This document shows positions 20,222 through 31,307 of a stretch of 64,000 bases of DNA, piece by piece (the stretch's first letter is position 1; every line of letters begins with the position of its first letter). The notes under the pieces were generated by a model, which did no database searches, was not told the origin of the DNA, and saw only the letters and a program-made list of their open reading frames with translations. The stretch covers positions 1 through 64,000 of the forward strand of contig JAMPIV010011351.1 of NCBI GenBank assembly GCA_024509875.1, read 5' to 3'. Position numbers and translations under genes: made by a program. Origin of the DNA: Oreohelix idahoensis (lineage: Eukaryota; Mollusca; Gastropoda; Stylommatophora; Oreohelicidae).

Positions 20222-22262
20222 TGTCGTGAAATATTCTAATCCACATATATAAATTATCAGGTAAATATAAAGCCTAACAAATAAATTCTAATAAAGAAAA
20301 GAGCAATGGTAAAATAACAGTGCTGTCACAAAGAATGTACTCGAAATCCCCTTTGTTTTATGCTTCGTCTGCAAATTGTAACGTTTCCACGTTAAATATA
20401 AGCCACTGCATAAATACAAGCGTTTCCACAACACATTAAAACGGGTATTGCATTTCTAAGAAAAACATTGAGAGGCACACTGCGTAATGACCTAAATTAA
20501 TCCTAACATTAATTATACTACGTTACCAAAACGAACGAACTGATGGACTCAAATAGAAAGAGAGAGGGGCGAATGAAAATCAGGAACGCATGCAACACTA
20601 AACTCGCGTCGCGCGATACACAATTACTACTATCACGCGTGTAAGGCCACATGCACTAACTTTTTTTTCAGATGGACAGTGATAAAAACACTAACCTTCC
20701 CAGAGTTAGGTTTTAAAATCCTGAAAAACGCTTATTAGAAAAGATAACATTAGATGGGTTTACGTTTGAAAACATTACAGTACCCAGACAGCACATCTTC
20801 GAAACAGGAGGTAGAAGAAATTGCATATTTTGAACGCAGCCACTTAGCTCTTTTAAATTTGTATATTTGGGTTCCTTAGGGCTTGCTGACAAAGAATATG
20901 TAAAACGTTACGCAAATAGTCTAGGAATTAATAAATTATAACCAAAATAAAATAGTGGGGATGCCAGACAGCATGAAATCATTTCTGCTCATAAAATTTT
21001 TTTTAACGTGTTTGAAAAAACCTTACGTACGGAAATAGCCTACCATGTTAACTCCAAATTGATTGGAGCGCAACAAATATAAGACTAAACACGATTGGTC
21101 GGGCTATAAATACTATCTTGTGTTGTTATGGGAAACGAATAGACGGGGTACTTTTTTTGAAAAGATGTGGAGACGTGGTTTCATTGGTTAGAGCTGCGAA
21201 TATACACAATTCAGAGCGTTAGTTCGAGACCACTAGTTCAAATAAGCTTGATGAAGCAACAGTGCGTTGAAGCCAGCTCATATTTTTGCTAAATAAAAGC
21301 CTGGAACATAAGCAGATGGGAATTTGTGCCAGTATTTGTGCCAGAATTCATTGCTAGTCAACGTATCTGTGTATTTCCATGAATTGTGGGACTGTGGTCT
21401 TAACGTTATTGAGCAGCACCTGGTCAGAGCTTTGCTGAATCCAGAGTCGGACAGCATACTCCTTGGTCCATTTAGCTATCAGTGAGGTGTCTCCAGAGCA
21501 CAGGGGAGAAATCGAGCAGAGGAGTCTTTTCCTGCCGCCATCACGCAAGATAAGCTGATGTGGCCAGCTGAGCTCAACATTATGTACCCCCATCTTAAAA
21601 TAACATTGTAACATAAACTTAAGAGGGGAAGTAAATTGTTTTAATACCAGGAACTGAGAACATCTCCAATACTAGTTCCCATAGAAACAAACTATTGAAG
21701 TCATGATGACAAATACCAACAGAGCTTGAACAAAACAAAACCAGTATTACCTCATATTAATACTACACAACTGACACACATAGGATACCATTGATAATAT
21801 ATGTCACTACATGAATCATATTAATAAATTCTGTACATATACCTTGTAATTAAAATTGATTGTGATTCCTGGTTCCCTTTGTATTTGAATCAGGACACAT
21901 ATACATTCATGACAGCAATGAATACATATTGTTATTTGAAAAGTTATCAGTGACTCCTTTAAGATATCCTTTAGAGTGTTTTATGTATGTGAGTGTCGCA
22001 GTGTTGTCAAGTGTAGTGGAATAAATTAAATTGTTTATCTGTCTGTTGTTGTTATGACTTACACTTCATCATACACATACCCTAGACATATAACGTAGTC
22101 ATCACACTATTCCAGAATAATTCTGACTGAGGTATACATATGTGGCAGCAAGTAAGGTTATATATAATACACTACTCTTATTAGATATATATACCTTCAC
22201 AGCTGATCTCAGTCAGTACACTAAGTCCCCTATAAATATTTATAACATCCCACTTCACCACA
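20222..22262 (+). repeat. 5' LTR of element 2 (2041 bp)
   Basis: TGTCGTGAAATATT to CTTCACCACA. TATA box at 21105-21112, AATAAA at 21292-21297. A tRNA-like pair of boxes (TTGGTTAGAGCTGCG at 21184, GTTCGAGACC at 21222) lies between them. An 86-codon frame antisense at 21354-21614 is shared with other family A LTRs. Confidence 0.92.
21105..21112 (+). promoter_or_regulatory. LTR TATA box of element 2
   Basis: TATAAATA, preceded by the conserved ACACGATTGGTCGGGC. The same box occurs at 949-956, 26932-26939 and 7644-7651 (minus). Element 3 has CTATAAATAG at the matching place in its LTR (near 34735 and 42810). It is the probable Pol II core promoter. Confidence 0.7.
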
Positions 22263-22267
22263 TATAT

Positions 22268-22285
22268 TGGGGGCTCGTCCGGGAT
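22268..22285 (+). promoter_or_regulatory. Primer binding site, tRNA-Pro type, element 2
   Basis: TGGGGGCTCGTCCGGGAT, an 18-base match to the complement of the tRNA-Pro 3' end, five bases after the LTR end. Element 3 has TGGTGTCCTGTCCGGGAT and element 4 TGGGGTCTTGTCCGGGGAT at the same place. Confidence 0.9.
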
Positions 22286-22464
22286 TTTGAATCTTTACCT
22301 ATTAAAAATAGTGGGGGTAATTCACTTCAGGGAATATAAGAATTAAAAGGTATCCTTGGGTGGAATTAAATAAGGTTGAGCTCACGGTGCCTGTGTTGTC
22401 CATTAGATATATATTTAGAGATTGAATTGTTGGTTAGACATTGTATAAATTTACCTGATAGACA

Positions 22465-24541
22465 ATGGCGGACCTGGCCAAATTTCGATCTGCTGCTGTT
22501 CAGACTGCAAAAGAGTTAGGATTAGATGGGCAAGTTATGGTTGCCTATGTCACTACGGAATGTGACAAATTTATTGAACGCGAAGAAAGAAGGTTTGAAG
22601 CCGAAAGAAAGTTAGAGGCTGAAAGGGAAATTAAGAAGTTACAATTTGAGGCTGAGGCTGAGACTAAGAGGTTGCAGGCTGAGGCTGAGACTAAGAGGTT
22701 GCAGATTGAGGCTGAGGAAGCAGAGAAAGCTAGCTGAAATTGGAAGCAGAAGAAAGAAATTGACTGCAGAAAGGGAAGAGAAGAAATTAGCTGCAGAAAG
22801 GGAAAGCTGCAGAAAGGGAAAGAAGATTGACTGCAGAGAGGGAAGCAGAAAAGGAGGAGAAGAGATTACAAAGGGAACATGAGTTACGACTAAGGGAGTT
22901 TGAGTTTCAAGGCCATGCTCCTGAAAATGGTGCCAGTCCCTTTGCCTCTGATGCCACTGCTAGCCAAGGAGCCTCAACCTCAGCTATGAATTTTCATTTA
23001 GATCATTTTGTTGAGAAAGACGATGATATAGAGAGCTATCTAAATAGGTATGAACTATTAGCTACCACGTATGGGTTAGAGAGAGAAAGGTGGAGCTTAA
23101 AGTTATCTCAGGGACTTCGTGGGGCAGCTTATGAAGTTTTTGCAAAAATGAGCAGAGGTGATCAGGAAAATTATGACATGCTAAAGCAGGCTCTTTTGTT
23201 AAGATATGAAAAGAATGCAGAATTTTATAGGAAAAAATTTAGGAATGCTAAACTACTGTCAGGTGAAACCTATCACCAGTTCTCTGCACGAATAGAGACA
23301 TACTTGGAGAAATGGACTTCTCTGGGGAAAACCCAAGATCTTAAGGAAATGGTCCTTATAGAGCAATTAAGAGAGTCCATGGCTCCAGACCTGAGAAAGT
23401 TTCTCATGGAACAAGGTGCAGAGAGGCTGGGTGAGTTGCTAAATGTTGCTGAAAGGTATCAGCAGCTCAAGCAGAGGTAACAGGTAATAAAAAGAAACAA
23501 GTGGATAACTTTAGGGCACCACAGAACTTTAATAAATTTGATCCTAGGGATCAAAACAAAGGTAAGCACCAGTTTGATAGTCCACGGTATGAAAATAAAA
23601 ATAAATTCCCACAATTCGATGAAAGGAAATATGATGAAAGAAAATCTTTCAACCAAGGAAAAAGGTGGTGTAAGAATTGTAAGATGAACAATCATGACAC
23701 TGACCGTTGCAGAAGGAAACCTGTGTATATGGCCACCCTTCAGGTCAGGTCGACCTCAAGACAGGAGGAGGATATTATGTTAGATACCACTCCAGAAGAG
23801 ATGAGGAAGGCACAGGCTGGGGATAAAACACTCAAGCCTTGTTTCAGAAAATTGTCAACTTGTCATACAACTCCAGGCAAGGGAGATTTTTACATGAAAA
23901 ACAAGTTGATGTATAGGAAGACTGGAGCTAGATCCAAAGGTCAGGGACAACTGGTACTTCCTAAAAGATATAGGGCAGACTTAATAAGGAGCCTACATGT
24001 GAAACCAGATGGGGACCATGAGAAGATAGGTACCATCATTCAAAAGGTGGCTCACAATTATTATTGGCCAAAGCAAGATGGGACATTGAGAATTTTGTAG
24101 AAAGGTGTAGCATAGCACATGAGGGAACACCCACAAGTGGGAACATGGATCAGGACCTGGACACGCCACGGGGCAAAATTAGGCCTGATAATAAAAAAGA
24201 AAAATAGATTTGATAAAGTGGACCAAATGGAATGGGAAGCCCCTTTTCACGGACAAGCTTCACTTAACTGTTTTACAATGGCCACTATGCGGAGAGTGCA
24301 AAAAGATGTCTTACCCCAGGATAAGCCGAAAATCCCTCAATCGGACTTAAACAAACTGGAGGAAGAGGATGTAGAGAGGAAATCTCTCATCAAGAATTTT
24401 AAGTGGGGAGAAAGCCCCAAAAGAAAAATTGGTAGCGGTCGTTTTGTGCATGATAATTCTGGGAGGAAAAAAATCATCACTATAGAGCTTCGAGTGGAAG
24501 AGACCATACCGGTGCATGGACAAATAGGTCCACAAAATTAA
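22465..24541 (+). pseudogene. Broken ORF1 (Gag, CCHC, integrase finger, novel domain) of element 2
   Basis: It starts MADLAKFRSA like element 1 ORF1 and aligns with it throughout, but is split into several frames. The coiled-coil part breaks near 22735 and resumes at 22827. The SCAN-like capsid (22970-23460) is open, then the frame changes at about 23478. The CCHC knuckle WCKNCKMNNHDTDRC lies at about 23667-23711. No protease follows. The degenerate integrase finger ends near 24100 with a frame break, and the novel basic domain (MATMRRVQKDVL, IKNFKWGESPKR) occupies 24119-24541. A run of A near 24468 shifts the last codons, so this copy does not use the stop at 24551 that lies where element 1 ORF1 ends. 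Confidence 0.85.
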
Positions 24542-24557
24542 AGGTCCATATGTAGCT

Positions 24558-25636
24558 TTGTTAAGAACGTGGACTGATGAAAAGGCAGAGGAAAACATTA
24601 CATCTTCATACCAATATGTGAATGAGCTGACCACTCGTTTAAAAACTGGCTGGAAACTTGCCAATGAAAATTTGAAACAAGCCAGGAAGAAACATGCTGC
24701 CTATTATAACAGGAAGGCGAAAGACAGAAATTTGGCTGTGGGAGAGAAGGTACTGCTTCTTCTCCCCGGGAGTCAGAATAAGTTACAAATTGGATGGCAG
24801 GGTCCATATACAGTTTTAGAGAAGGTATCTAGAACAAATTATAAGATAGATAAGAAGGGGAAAGAAAAAATCTATCATGTGAATCTCCTGAAGAAATATT
24901 TGGAAAGAGAACATCAGGAGGAGACACACTTGTTGACCTTGTCCATCGCCATGGAGATGAAAAGGAACCACTTTCATCATTTGAGTATCCATTACACCCC
25001 TGTGAGACAGCAGCACAGGTGAAAATCAGTACACATTTAACGAAAACTCAGAAAGAGAGAGTGCAACAGGTTCTAAATAATCATGCAGAGGTGTTAACAG
25101 ACCGACCAGGGCATACAAACCTATTGGAATATGATATGAAACTGATAGACCCCACACCTGTCTGTATGAAACCATATTCGATTCCGTTTGCTAAGGAGAA
25201 AGCTTTGAAGGAAGAGATAGACTATCTGTTGAAGGAAGGAATTATTTCACACAGTGAATCTTCGTATAGTTCCGGTGTTGTACTCTTAAGGAAGCCCTCT
25301 GGAGAACATAGACTCTGTATAGATTACAGGAGACTGAATGCTATTACAGAAGGACAGGTGGATCCATTGCCGGATACAAATCAGCTGTTTGCCAGACTAA
25401 ATAAAGCTAAATATTTCTCAAAAGTGGATCTGAGTAAAGGATACTATCAGATTCCAGTAAAGCCTGAGGTTAGACCATACCTAGCTTTTAGTACCTCAGA
25501 AGGACACTATGAGTTTAATAGATTGCCATTTGGATTGAAGAATGCGCCTAGTGTCTTCTCTAGAATGATGAGAAAATTGTTGGATGTAAACATTTCGGAG
25601 GAACGTAATGAATCCCTGAGTTGCCTCTTTGATTGA
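24558..25636 (+). pseudogene. GPY/F module plus truncated reverse transcriptase of element 2
   Basis: The first frame (24558-25022) begins LRTWTDEKAEENITSSYQYV and holds the GPY/F block GWQGPYTVLEKVSR that normally closes integrase. A shift near 24995-25020 leads to the RT frame (25019-25636) with TNLLEYDMKLIDP, KPSGEHRLCIDYRR and KVDLSKGYYQIPV, up to PFGLKNAPSVFSRMMRKLLD. It then runs into unrelated sequence and a stop, before the FMDD box. The same junction exists in element 1, so this is an inherited structure. RT palm, connection and RNase H are missing. Confidence 0.88.
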
Positions 25637-25713
25637 GGATATTCCGAATGTTTCATACAGGATAATAAGAAGATTATGGGATCCACTACGAAAACTCTGC
25701 TATCACCAGGTAT

Positions 25714-25857
25714 ATGTTATCTCCTCATAACGTACATTTTGAGGGAAATATAATGTTCTCTGGACATGTCATTGCGCAGACTCAGAGAAGAGAAATGGTG
25801 AATACGGGTTGCGAAGCAGCATTAAGACAAGCACTCACACTTGCGGCTGTTCAGTAA
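25714..25857 (+). other. Small 47-codon frame in the 3' tail of element 2
   Basis: Counterpart of 3542-3685 (minus) in element 1, with the same length and stop position. It starts MLSPHNVHFEGN. Function unknown; see the element 1 entry. Confidence 0.35.
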
Positions 25858-26045
25858 CATAACCGAAATATATTATTGGTTGTAGAAGTCTGAGGCAGAT
25901 TTCATGAGTAGTGCCTACTCTGAATGGACCCAACTACATAAAACCATGATAGCACCACAGCAGAGTAAAGTCAAGTTGACTTACATTTATCTATGTGTAT
26001 ATAGAATAAAGGACTGACATGGGATGTCTGTTTTAAGAGGGGAGG

Positions 26046-27879
26046 TGTCGTGAAATATTCTAATCCACATATATAAATTATCAGGTAAATATAAAGCCTA
26101 ACAAATAAATTCTAATAAAGAAAAAGAGCAATGGTAAAATAACAGTGCTGTCACAAAGAATGTACTCGAAATCCCCCTTTGTTTTATGCTTCGTCTGCAA
26201 ATTGTAACGTTTCCACGTTAAATATAAGCCACTGCATAAATACAAGCGTTTCCACAACACATTAAAACGGGTATTGCATTTCTAAGAAAAACATTGAGAG
26301 GCACACTGCGTAATGACCTAAATTAATCCTAACATTAATTATACTACGTTACCAAAACGAACGAACAGATGGACTCAAATAGAAAGAGAGAGGGGCGAAT
26401 GAAAATCAGGAACACGTGCAACACTAAACACGCGTCGCGCGATACACAATTGCTGCCATCACGCGTGTAAGGCCACATGCACTAACTTTTTTTCAGACGG
26501 ACAGTGATTAAATTCACTACCCTTCCCAGAGTTAGGTTTTAAAATCCTGAAAAACGCTTATTAGAAAAGATAACATTAGATGGGTTTACGTTTGAAAACA
26601 TTACAGTACCCAGACAGCACATCTTCGAAACAGGAGGTAGAAGAAATTGCATATTTTGAACGCAGCCACTTAGCTCTTTTAAATTTGTATATTTGGGTTC
26701 CTTAGGGCTTGCTGACAAAGAATATGTAAAACGTTACGCAAATAGTCTAGGAATTACCAAATTATAACCAAAATAAAATAGTGGGGATGCCAGACAGCAT
26801 GAAATCATTTCTGCTCATAAAATTTTTTTTTAACGTGTTTGAAAAAACCTTACGTACGGAAATAGCCTACCATGTTAACTCCAAATTGATTGGAGCGCAA
26901 CAAATATAAGACTAAACACGATTGGTCGGGCTATAAATACTATCTTGTGTTGTTATGGGAAACGAATAGACGGGGTACTTTTTTTGAAAAGATGTGGAGA
27001 CGTGGTTTCATTGGTTAGAGCTGCGAATATACACAATTCAGAGCGTTAGTTCGAGACCACTAGTTCAAATAAGCTTGATGAAGCAACAGTGCGTTGAAGC
27101 CAGCTCATATTTTTGCTAAATAAAAGCCTGGAACATAAGCAGATGGGAATTTGTGCCAGTATTTGTGCCAGAATTCATTGCTAGTCAACGTATCTGTGTA
27201 TTTCCATGAATTGTGGGACTGTGGTCTTAACGTTATTGAGCAGCACCTGGTCAGAGCTTTGCTGAATCCAGAGTCGGACAGCATACTCCTTGGTCCATTT
27301 AGCTATCAGTGAGGTGTCTCCAGAGCACAGGGGAGAAATCGAGCAGAGGAGTCTTTTCCTGCCGCCATCACGCAAGATAAGCTGATGTGGCCAGCTGAGC
27401 TCAACATTATGTACCCCCATCTTAAAATAACATTGTAACATAAACTTAAGAGGGGAAGTAAATTGTTTTAATACCAGGAACTGAGAACATCTCCAATACT
27501 AGTTCCCATAGAAACAAACTATTGAAGTCATGATGACAAATACCAACAGAGCTTGAACAAAACAAAACCAGTATTACCTCATATTAATACTACACAACTG
27601 ACACACATAGGATACCATTGATAATATATGTCACTACATGAATCATATTAATAAATTCTGTACATATACCGTGTAATTAAAATTGATTGTGATTCCTGGT
27701 TCCCTTTGTATTTGAATCAGGACACATATACATTCATGACAGCAATGAATGTATATATGTGGCAGCAAGTAAGGTTATCTATAATACACTACTCTTATTA
27801 GATATAGATACCTTCACAGCTGATCTCAGTCAGTACACTAAGTCCCCTATAAATATTTATAACATCCCACTTCACCACA
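26046..27879 (+). repeat. 3' LTR of element 2 (1834 bp, internally deleted)
   Basis: It starts TGTCGTGAAATATT after the purine tract AAGAGGGGAGG and ends CTTCACCACA. TATA box 26932-26939, AATAAA 27119-27124. Relative to the 5' LTR it lacks about 210 bp, joining near GCAATGAATG at 27743-27752. Confidence 0.9.
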
Positions 27880-27884
27880 CATAT

Positions 27885-28255
27885 GCACAGGACAATTTAC
27901 CTCAATACCACTCACAGCCAGTTCACTGTGACTACACTTTCCTTATAAATCCTAAGTTAGATCCAGTTGTCCATGATCCGCCTTCATCCAATGGTTTGGT
28001 CTAGTATAAAGCACTAAGTAATACCTTAATCAATTCCTTAAAATAATTCCTGTCATTCTTCCTTATGTTCCTGGTAAATGTGTCGTTCCTTTAAGAAATA
28101 CTCCTTCAAACACTTTGTCAAACTTACAGACGTACTTTGGCCATCATTCTCAATTATTCTACACATTTTACAAGGCTGGCTTTCGTCTCCAAGAGGTTTA
28201 CACATGCTACACACTTCCTAACGCACAAGTGGATTAATCACAGGAAAATTACATA
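27885..28255. other. Unassigned DNA right of element 2
   Basis: No family recognised. A (TA)n tract begins at about 28257. Confidence 0.35.
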
Positions 28256-28256
28256 A

Positions 28257-28257
28257 T

Positions 28258-28341
<84 letters not shown>
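28257..28341 (+). repeat. (TA)n microsatellite
   Basis: About 85 bp of alternating TA. Confidence 0.95.
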
Positions 28342-28342
<1 letters not shown>

Positions 28343-29259
28343 ATTCTTACCCTCATGCAATACATACAAGCTGTAACAGGCTGTTAATGGGCATCTAGGT
28401 CTGCCAGGCAGATGCGGTTGGCAAAGGTAGAAAACGTTTACACTTTTACCGCTTTCTTCTATTCAGCTGTATTTTTAAAATGTTGTGGCCTCAATTTAGC
28501 CAAGGGCAAGGTCCTATATACTAGCACATCCGCCGTATCGGATGGCATGGGGCAAAAAGGGTGTTAAAAATCTCAAAATGAGGCATAATTTTGCCTTCTG
28601 TTCAATTAGCAAAATTTTAAATATTCATTATCTCTCTTATTTATGGGGGGCGATTTTTGTCATTTAAAGCTTGAATTATTCTGTATTGATCTACCTACTA
28701 ATTGGTTAGTTTGCAAAATGCATTTTAATATATGCATGCTTTAACTAGCTAAATTTGGACTAACCTGATGTAACGAAGCCCTTTCCCTCAATATTCCTAT
28801 CTTACTAAAATGCTATTCGAGAAAGTTTTTACACCTACCTCTAGCGTAACATTCCCGTTGTTGAATTATATAATCCTTTCCGGTGATACTTCTTTATTCT
28901 TTACAAAATTAAATGGCATTGTACCATCGGTTACACAAAATGGGCCTCTATGTTCAAGCCTAATACGTTTTACAATACACACCAAGAATGACTCGTTTTC
29001 ATTGGTTAGTGTATCAGAGAGTTCTCAACATATGGCGTGCGGTATGGTCAGATTTACTCCTAAGTATACAAAAAACGGTGTTGTGAGACAGACTAAATCA
29101 CGACAGGAGTGCGAGCGGGGTGGCACCAGCCAGATGGACTCCGTAAGGACATCCCTTGCCATTTCCCTGGTATGGGGGCTCTCCCAGGGTGACCGAATAA
29201 TTCCACCATTTATTGCAAATACAACCATGAATCGGCACCAGAGACTGCAAAAATTACGT
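28342..29259. other. Unassigned DNA, possibly part of a decayed DNA transposon
   Basis: A plus-strand frame at 28810-29304 is open for 164 codons, but I see no known motif. It lies directly before the Tigger-like fragment and may be part of the same decayed element or an unrelated insertion. Confidence 0.35.
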
Positions 29260-29560
29260 CTGTGGTTCGTGATGAGACAATGGAAAAATAGAAAAAAACG
29301 TTGAAGTTTGTGGATTAATGAGATAGTGAGTGATTTAAAAAAGGGTTGTGGATACCACATGCAGATCTACGAACATGCCACGCAGGGCCAAAAAAAAAAA
29401 ACAGTGAAGGCCTTCTTGGCTAGTACTGGCTGCCTTGCTAGCTTCAAGAACCGTTATGGCATGTTAAATATTAAACTTTCCTGTGAGGCAGATTCATCTG
29501 ATGTGCAAGCTGCAGAAGAATTTTAAAAAATACTTGCTTCAGCTCAACGAGGAAAAATGC
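29260..29560 (+). pseudogene. pogo/Tigger-type transposase fragment (second DNA-binding domain)
   Basis: In shifting frames the plus strand reads VVRDETMEK, then GCGYHMQIYEHATQGQKKK and, near 29430-29525, ASFKNRYGMLNIKLSCEADS followed by SDVQAAEEF. The pattern (W---F--R--L--IKL-GEA-SAD--AAEEF) is the second CENP-B-like helix-turn-helix of Tigger transposases, where it precedes the DDE domain. Stops follow at once and no DDE region is recognisable. This complements the N-terminal piece at 17690-17930 but is a separate copy. Confidence 0.7.
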
Positions 29561-29564
29561 TATC

Positions 29565-30315
29565 TCCCTGAGTATAGGAAAACCAAAAGATTTTCCATAC
29601 TGTACTAAGAAAACAATGTATTAAATACACTTATGAAGGCACAGTATAAAAATAATCTATTTTTACTAACTATGTAACACTGGCGAGGATCCCAATATGT
29701 GTATGCTGGAATCACTCATTCTATACATAATTTTATAGTGTATTGGTTTCCTAGTTTTTTTTTTACATTTTGCCAGGGCACCGGCCGTATGGCTTACTCT
29801 TTACGATTTCCAACTGCCGAAGGATTTTTAACATGCTCAACTTGTACACGGGACCTCCTTTTTTCACCCTTATCCGAGAATGCCAGACATACGATTTCAC
29901 TACCTAGGAAATGAGTGGGAAGTATCACACCATTAGGAAAAAAAATTTTCCGTCAATTATATTTATGTGCTGGGAGCTAAATATAGATATTTCCCATACC
30001 TCTTAGCGGAGACAGACTAAACAGGGATAAAGATGACATGAAAACACCTTGCACGGATGGCACAAGAAATTTAATTCGGGGCGGGCCTTACAGCACTCAG
30101 CGCCCGGGACGAGTAGTTTGACATGCGCCCCTTCTCAAATACTTCTGGCCGCGAACTCAACTCGAAAATCAAGTACGATTCGTGAATAAATGTTGAAATC
30201 AGGTAAAGATATTTTTTTTTACTTAAAAATCAAACAAGCAGAGCCGGCCCTGGGGATTTTGTCAAGCTGACGCGGCCTCTTGATGGCGTTCCCACCCCGA
30301 GTAATACTCTTTGTA
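29565..30315. other. Unassigned DNA with GC-rich patches
   Basis: Mostly AT-rich, with GC-rich patches near 30070-30130 and 30240-30300 (for example GCAGAGCCGGCCCTGGGG) that resemble DNA transposon ends. No matching pair was found. Confidence 0.35.
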
Positions 30316-30323
30316 CTCTAACC

Positions 30324-30510
30324 CAGGGGTCGGCAACCCAGGAGCTTTTGTGGTCTACTCTGGTAACACTTAGCCTTCTGAAGATCTACCGTGTACATAT
30401 ATATGTGTCTGTGTGTAATTTTAACCCGGGGGGCGGAGAAAGGGGGGGGGGGTGATGATGATGAACCTTACAAAGAAAAAAGGTCGGTATCGACTGGTTG
30501 CCGAGCCTTG
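30324..30510 (+). mobile_element. hAT-type MITE (187 bp)
   Basis: The ends are inverted: CAGGGGTCGGCAACC at the left and GGTTGCCGAGCCTTG at the right. They are flanked by 8-bp target duplications CTCTAACC (30316-30323) and CTCTAAGC (30511-30518), with one mismatch. The 8-bp duplication and CAGGG terminus are typical of hAT elements. No coding capacity; a G-run lies in the middle. Confidence 0.75.
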
Positions 30511-30639
30511 CTCTAAGCTAACAAGAGTCAGTTTCATACCACCGAGTTGGGTCACACTGTTATTTCTGCAAGTCATGTTCAATGTAACATTTTACAAAAG
30601 CATAATACACTTATGTTATTAAAATATACAATATAACCA

Positions 30640-30910
30640 CTTATTTGAATGTGTCACGGTATGGTTAAAGCTGTTTTGTTTTTTTCCTCGCATGAGGTCG
30701 CGATTTTTTTTCCTCGCATGAGGTCGCATGTTTTTAACTCGCATGAGTCGCATTGGAACACGCCCAACATAGACGCATGTCCCAACACAAAAAGACCCAA
30801 TGACACACAAGTGTCACCAATGATCCTCTGTGTTTTCAGACAAAAGATCTAATGACACATATGTGTCACTATACTGATCTTTTGTGCCGAGCACATGGTT
30901 ATATTAGGGC
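30640..30910 (+). repeat. Short diverged repeats with GACACA-TGTGTC palindromes
   Basis: CGCATGAGGTCGC occurs at about 30690 and 30715, with a third variant near 30740. Downstream, GACACACAAGTGTC and the perfect 14-base palindrome GACACATATGTGTC (30854-30867) sit about 55 bp apart, each followed by a GATC-containing stretch. No family recognised. Confidence 0.45.
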
Positions 30911-31307
30911 GCATGTCCAAATATAAAAGACCCTTAGGTCTGAGACATTAGTTAAAGCTGTCGTGACTTAGCTGCTTGGTCAGGAGCAGCAGTTTAGTTT
31001 ACGCGGTGAGCGAAGCTCGAGTTAGCGCATGAATAGTCGGTCATGTGGTGTCACGTGACTGGATAATTTTGGTGGGAGTGAGAAGCCATTACTGACTTGA
31101 CTTGAGTCTTAGCAGCCAACTTGGATAGGCATTTTTCGGACAGCTGGTATCTGTATATCGTATCGGTGGAACAATTGCTCTTTGACATTTGATTCATGGA
31201 TAATCCTTGTGTTTTTTGTATATGACTGATCATGTTCATATGTTGCGGCAGCGACCGATGTTTCGTCTCTTTTCGGAGTTTGTGAGTGTTGACTTACTTG
31301 CATCGTA

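Larger units (their letters stand above)
20222..27879 (+). mobile_element. Element 2: non-autonomous Gmr1-like gypsy retrotransposon, complete insertion
   Basis: Both LTRs are present (20222-22262 and 26046-27879), flanked by the perfect 5-bp target duplication CATAT (20217-20221 and 27880-27884). The internal region is only about 3.8 kb: primer site, a broken ORF1, the GPY/F tail plus a truncated RT, a non-coding tail, and a purine tract. It lacks protease, the integrase DDE core, the FMDD box and RNase H, with the same junctions as element 1. The 3' LTR has an internal deletion of about 210 bp relative to the 5' LTR (matching 21927-22137); otherwise they look nearly identical. The clean duplication argues that an integrase supplied in trans inserted it. 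Confidence 0.92.

Noticed and set aside
22142..22339. Recurring short frame MAASKVIYNTLLLLDI in the LTR ends (also 2372, 27759, and 6734 minus)
   Set aside because: Its conservation follows from the shared U5 sequence; in the solo LTR an indel breaks the frame, and it overlaps the LTR end and primer site.
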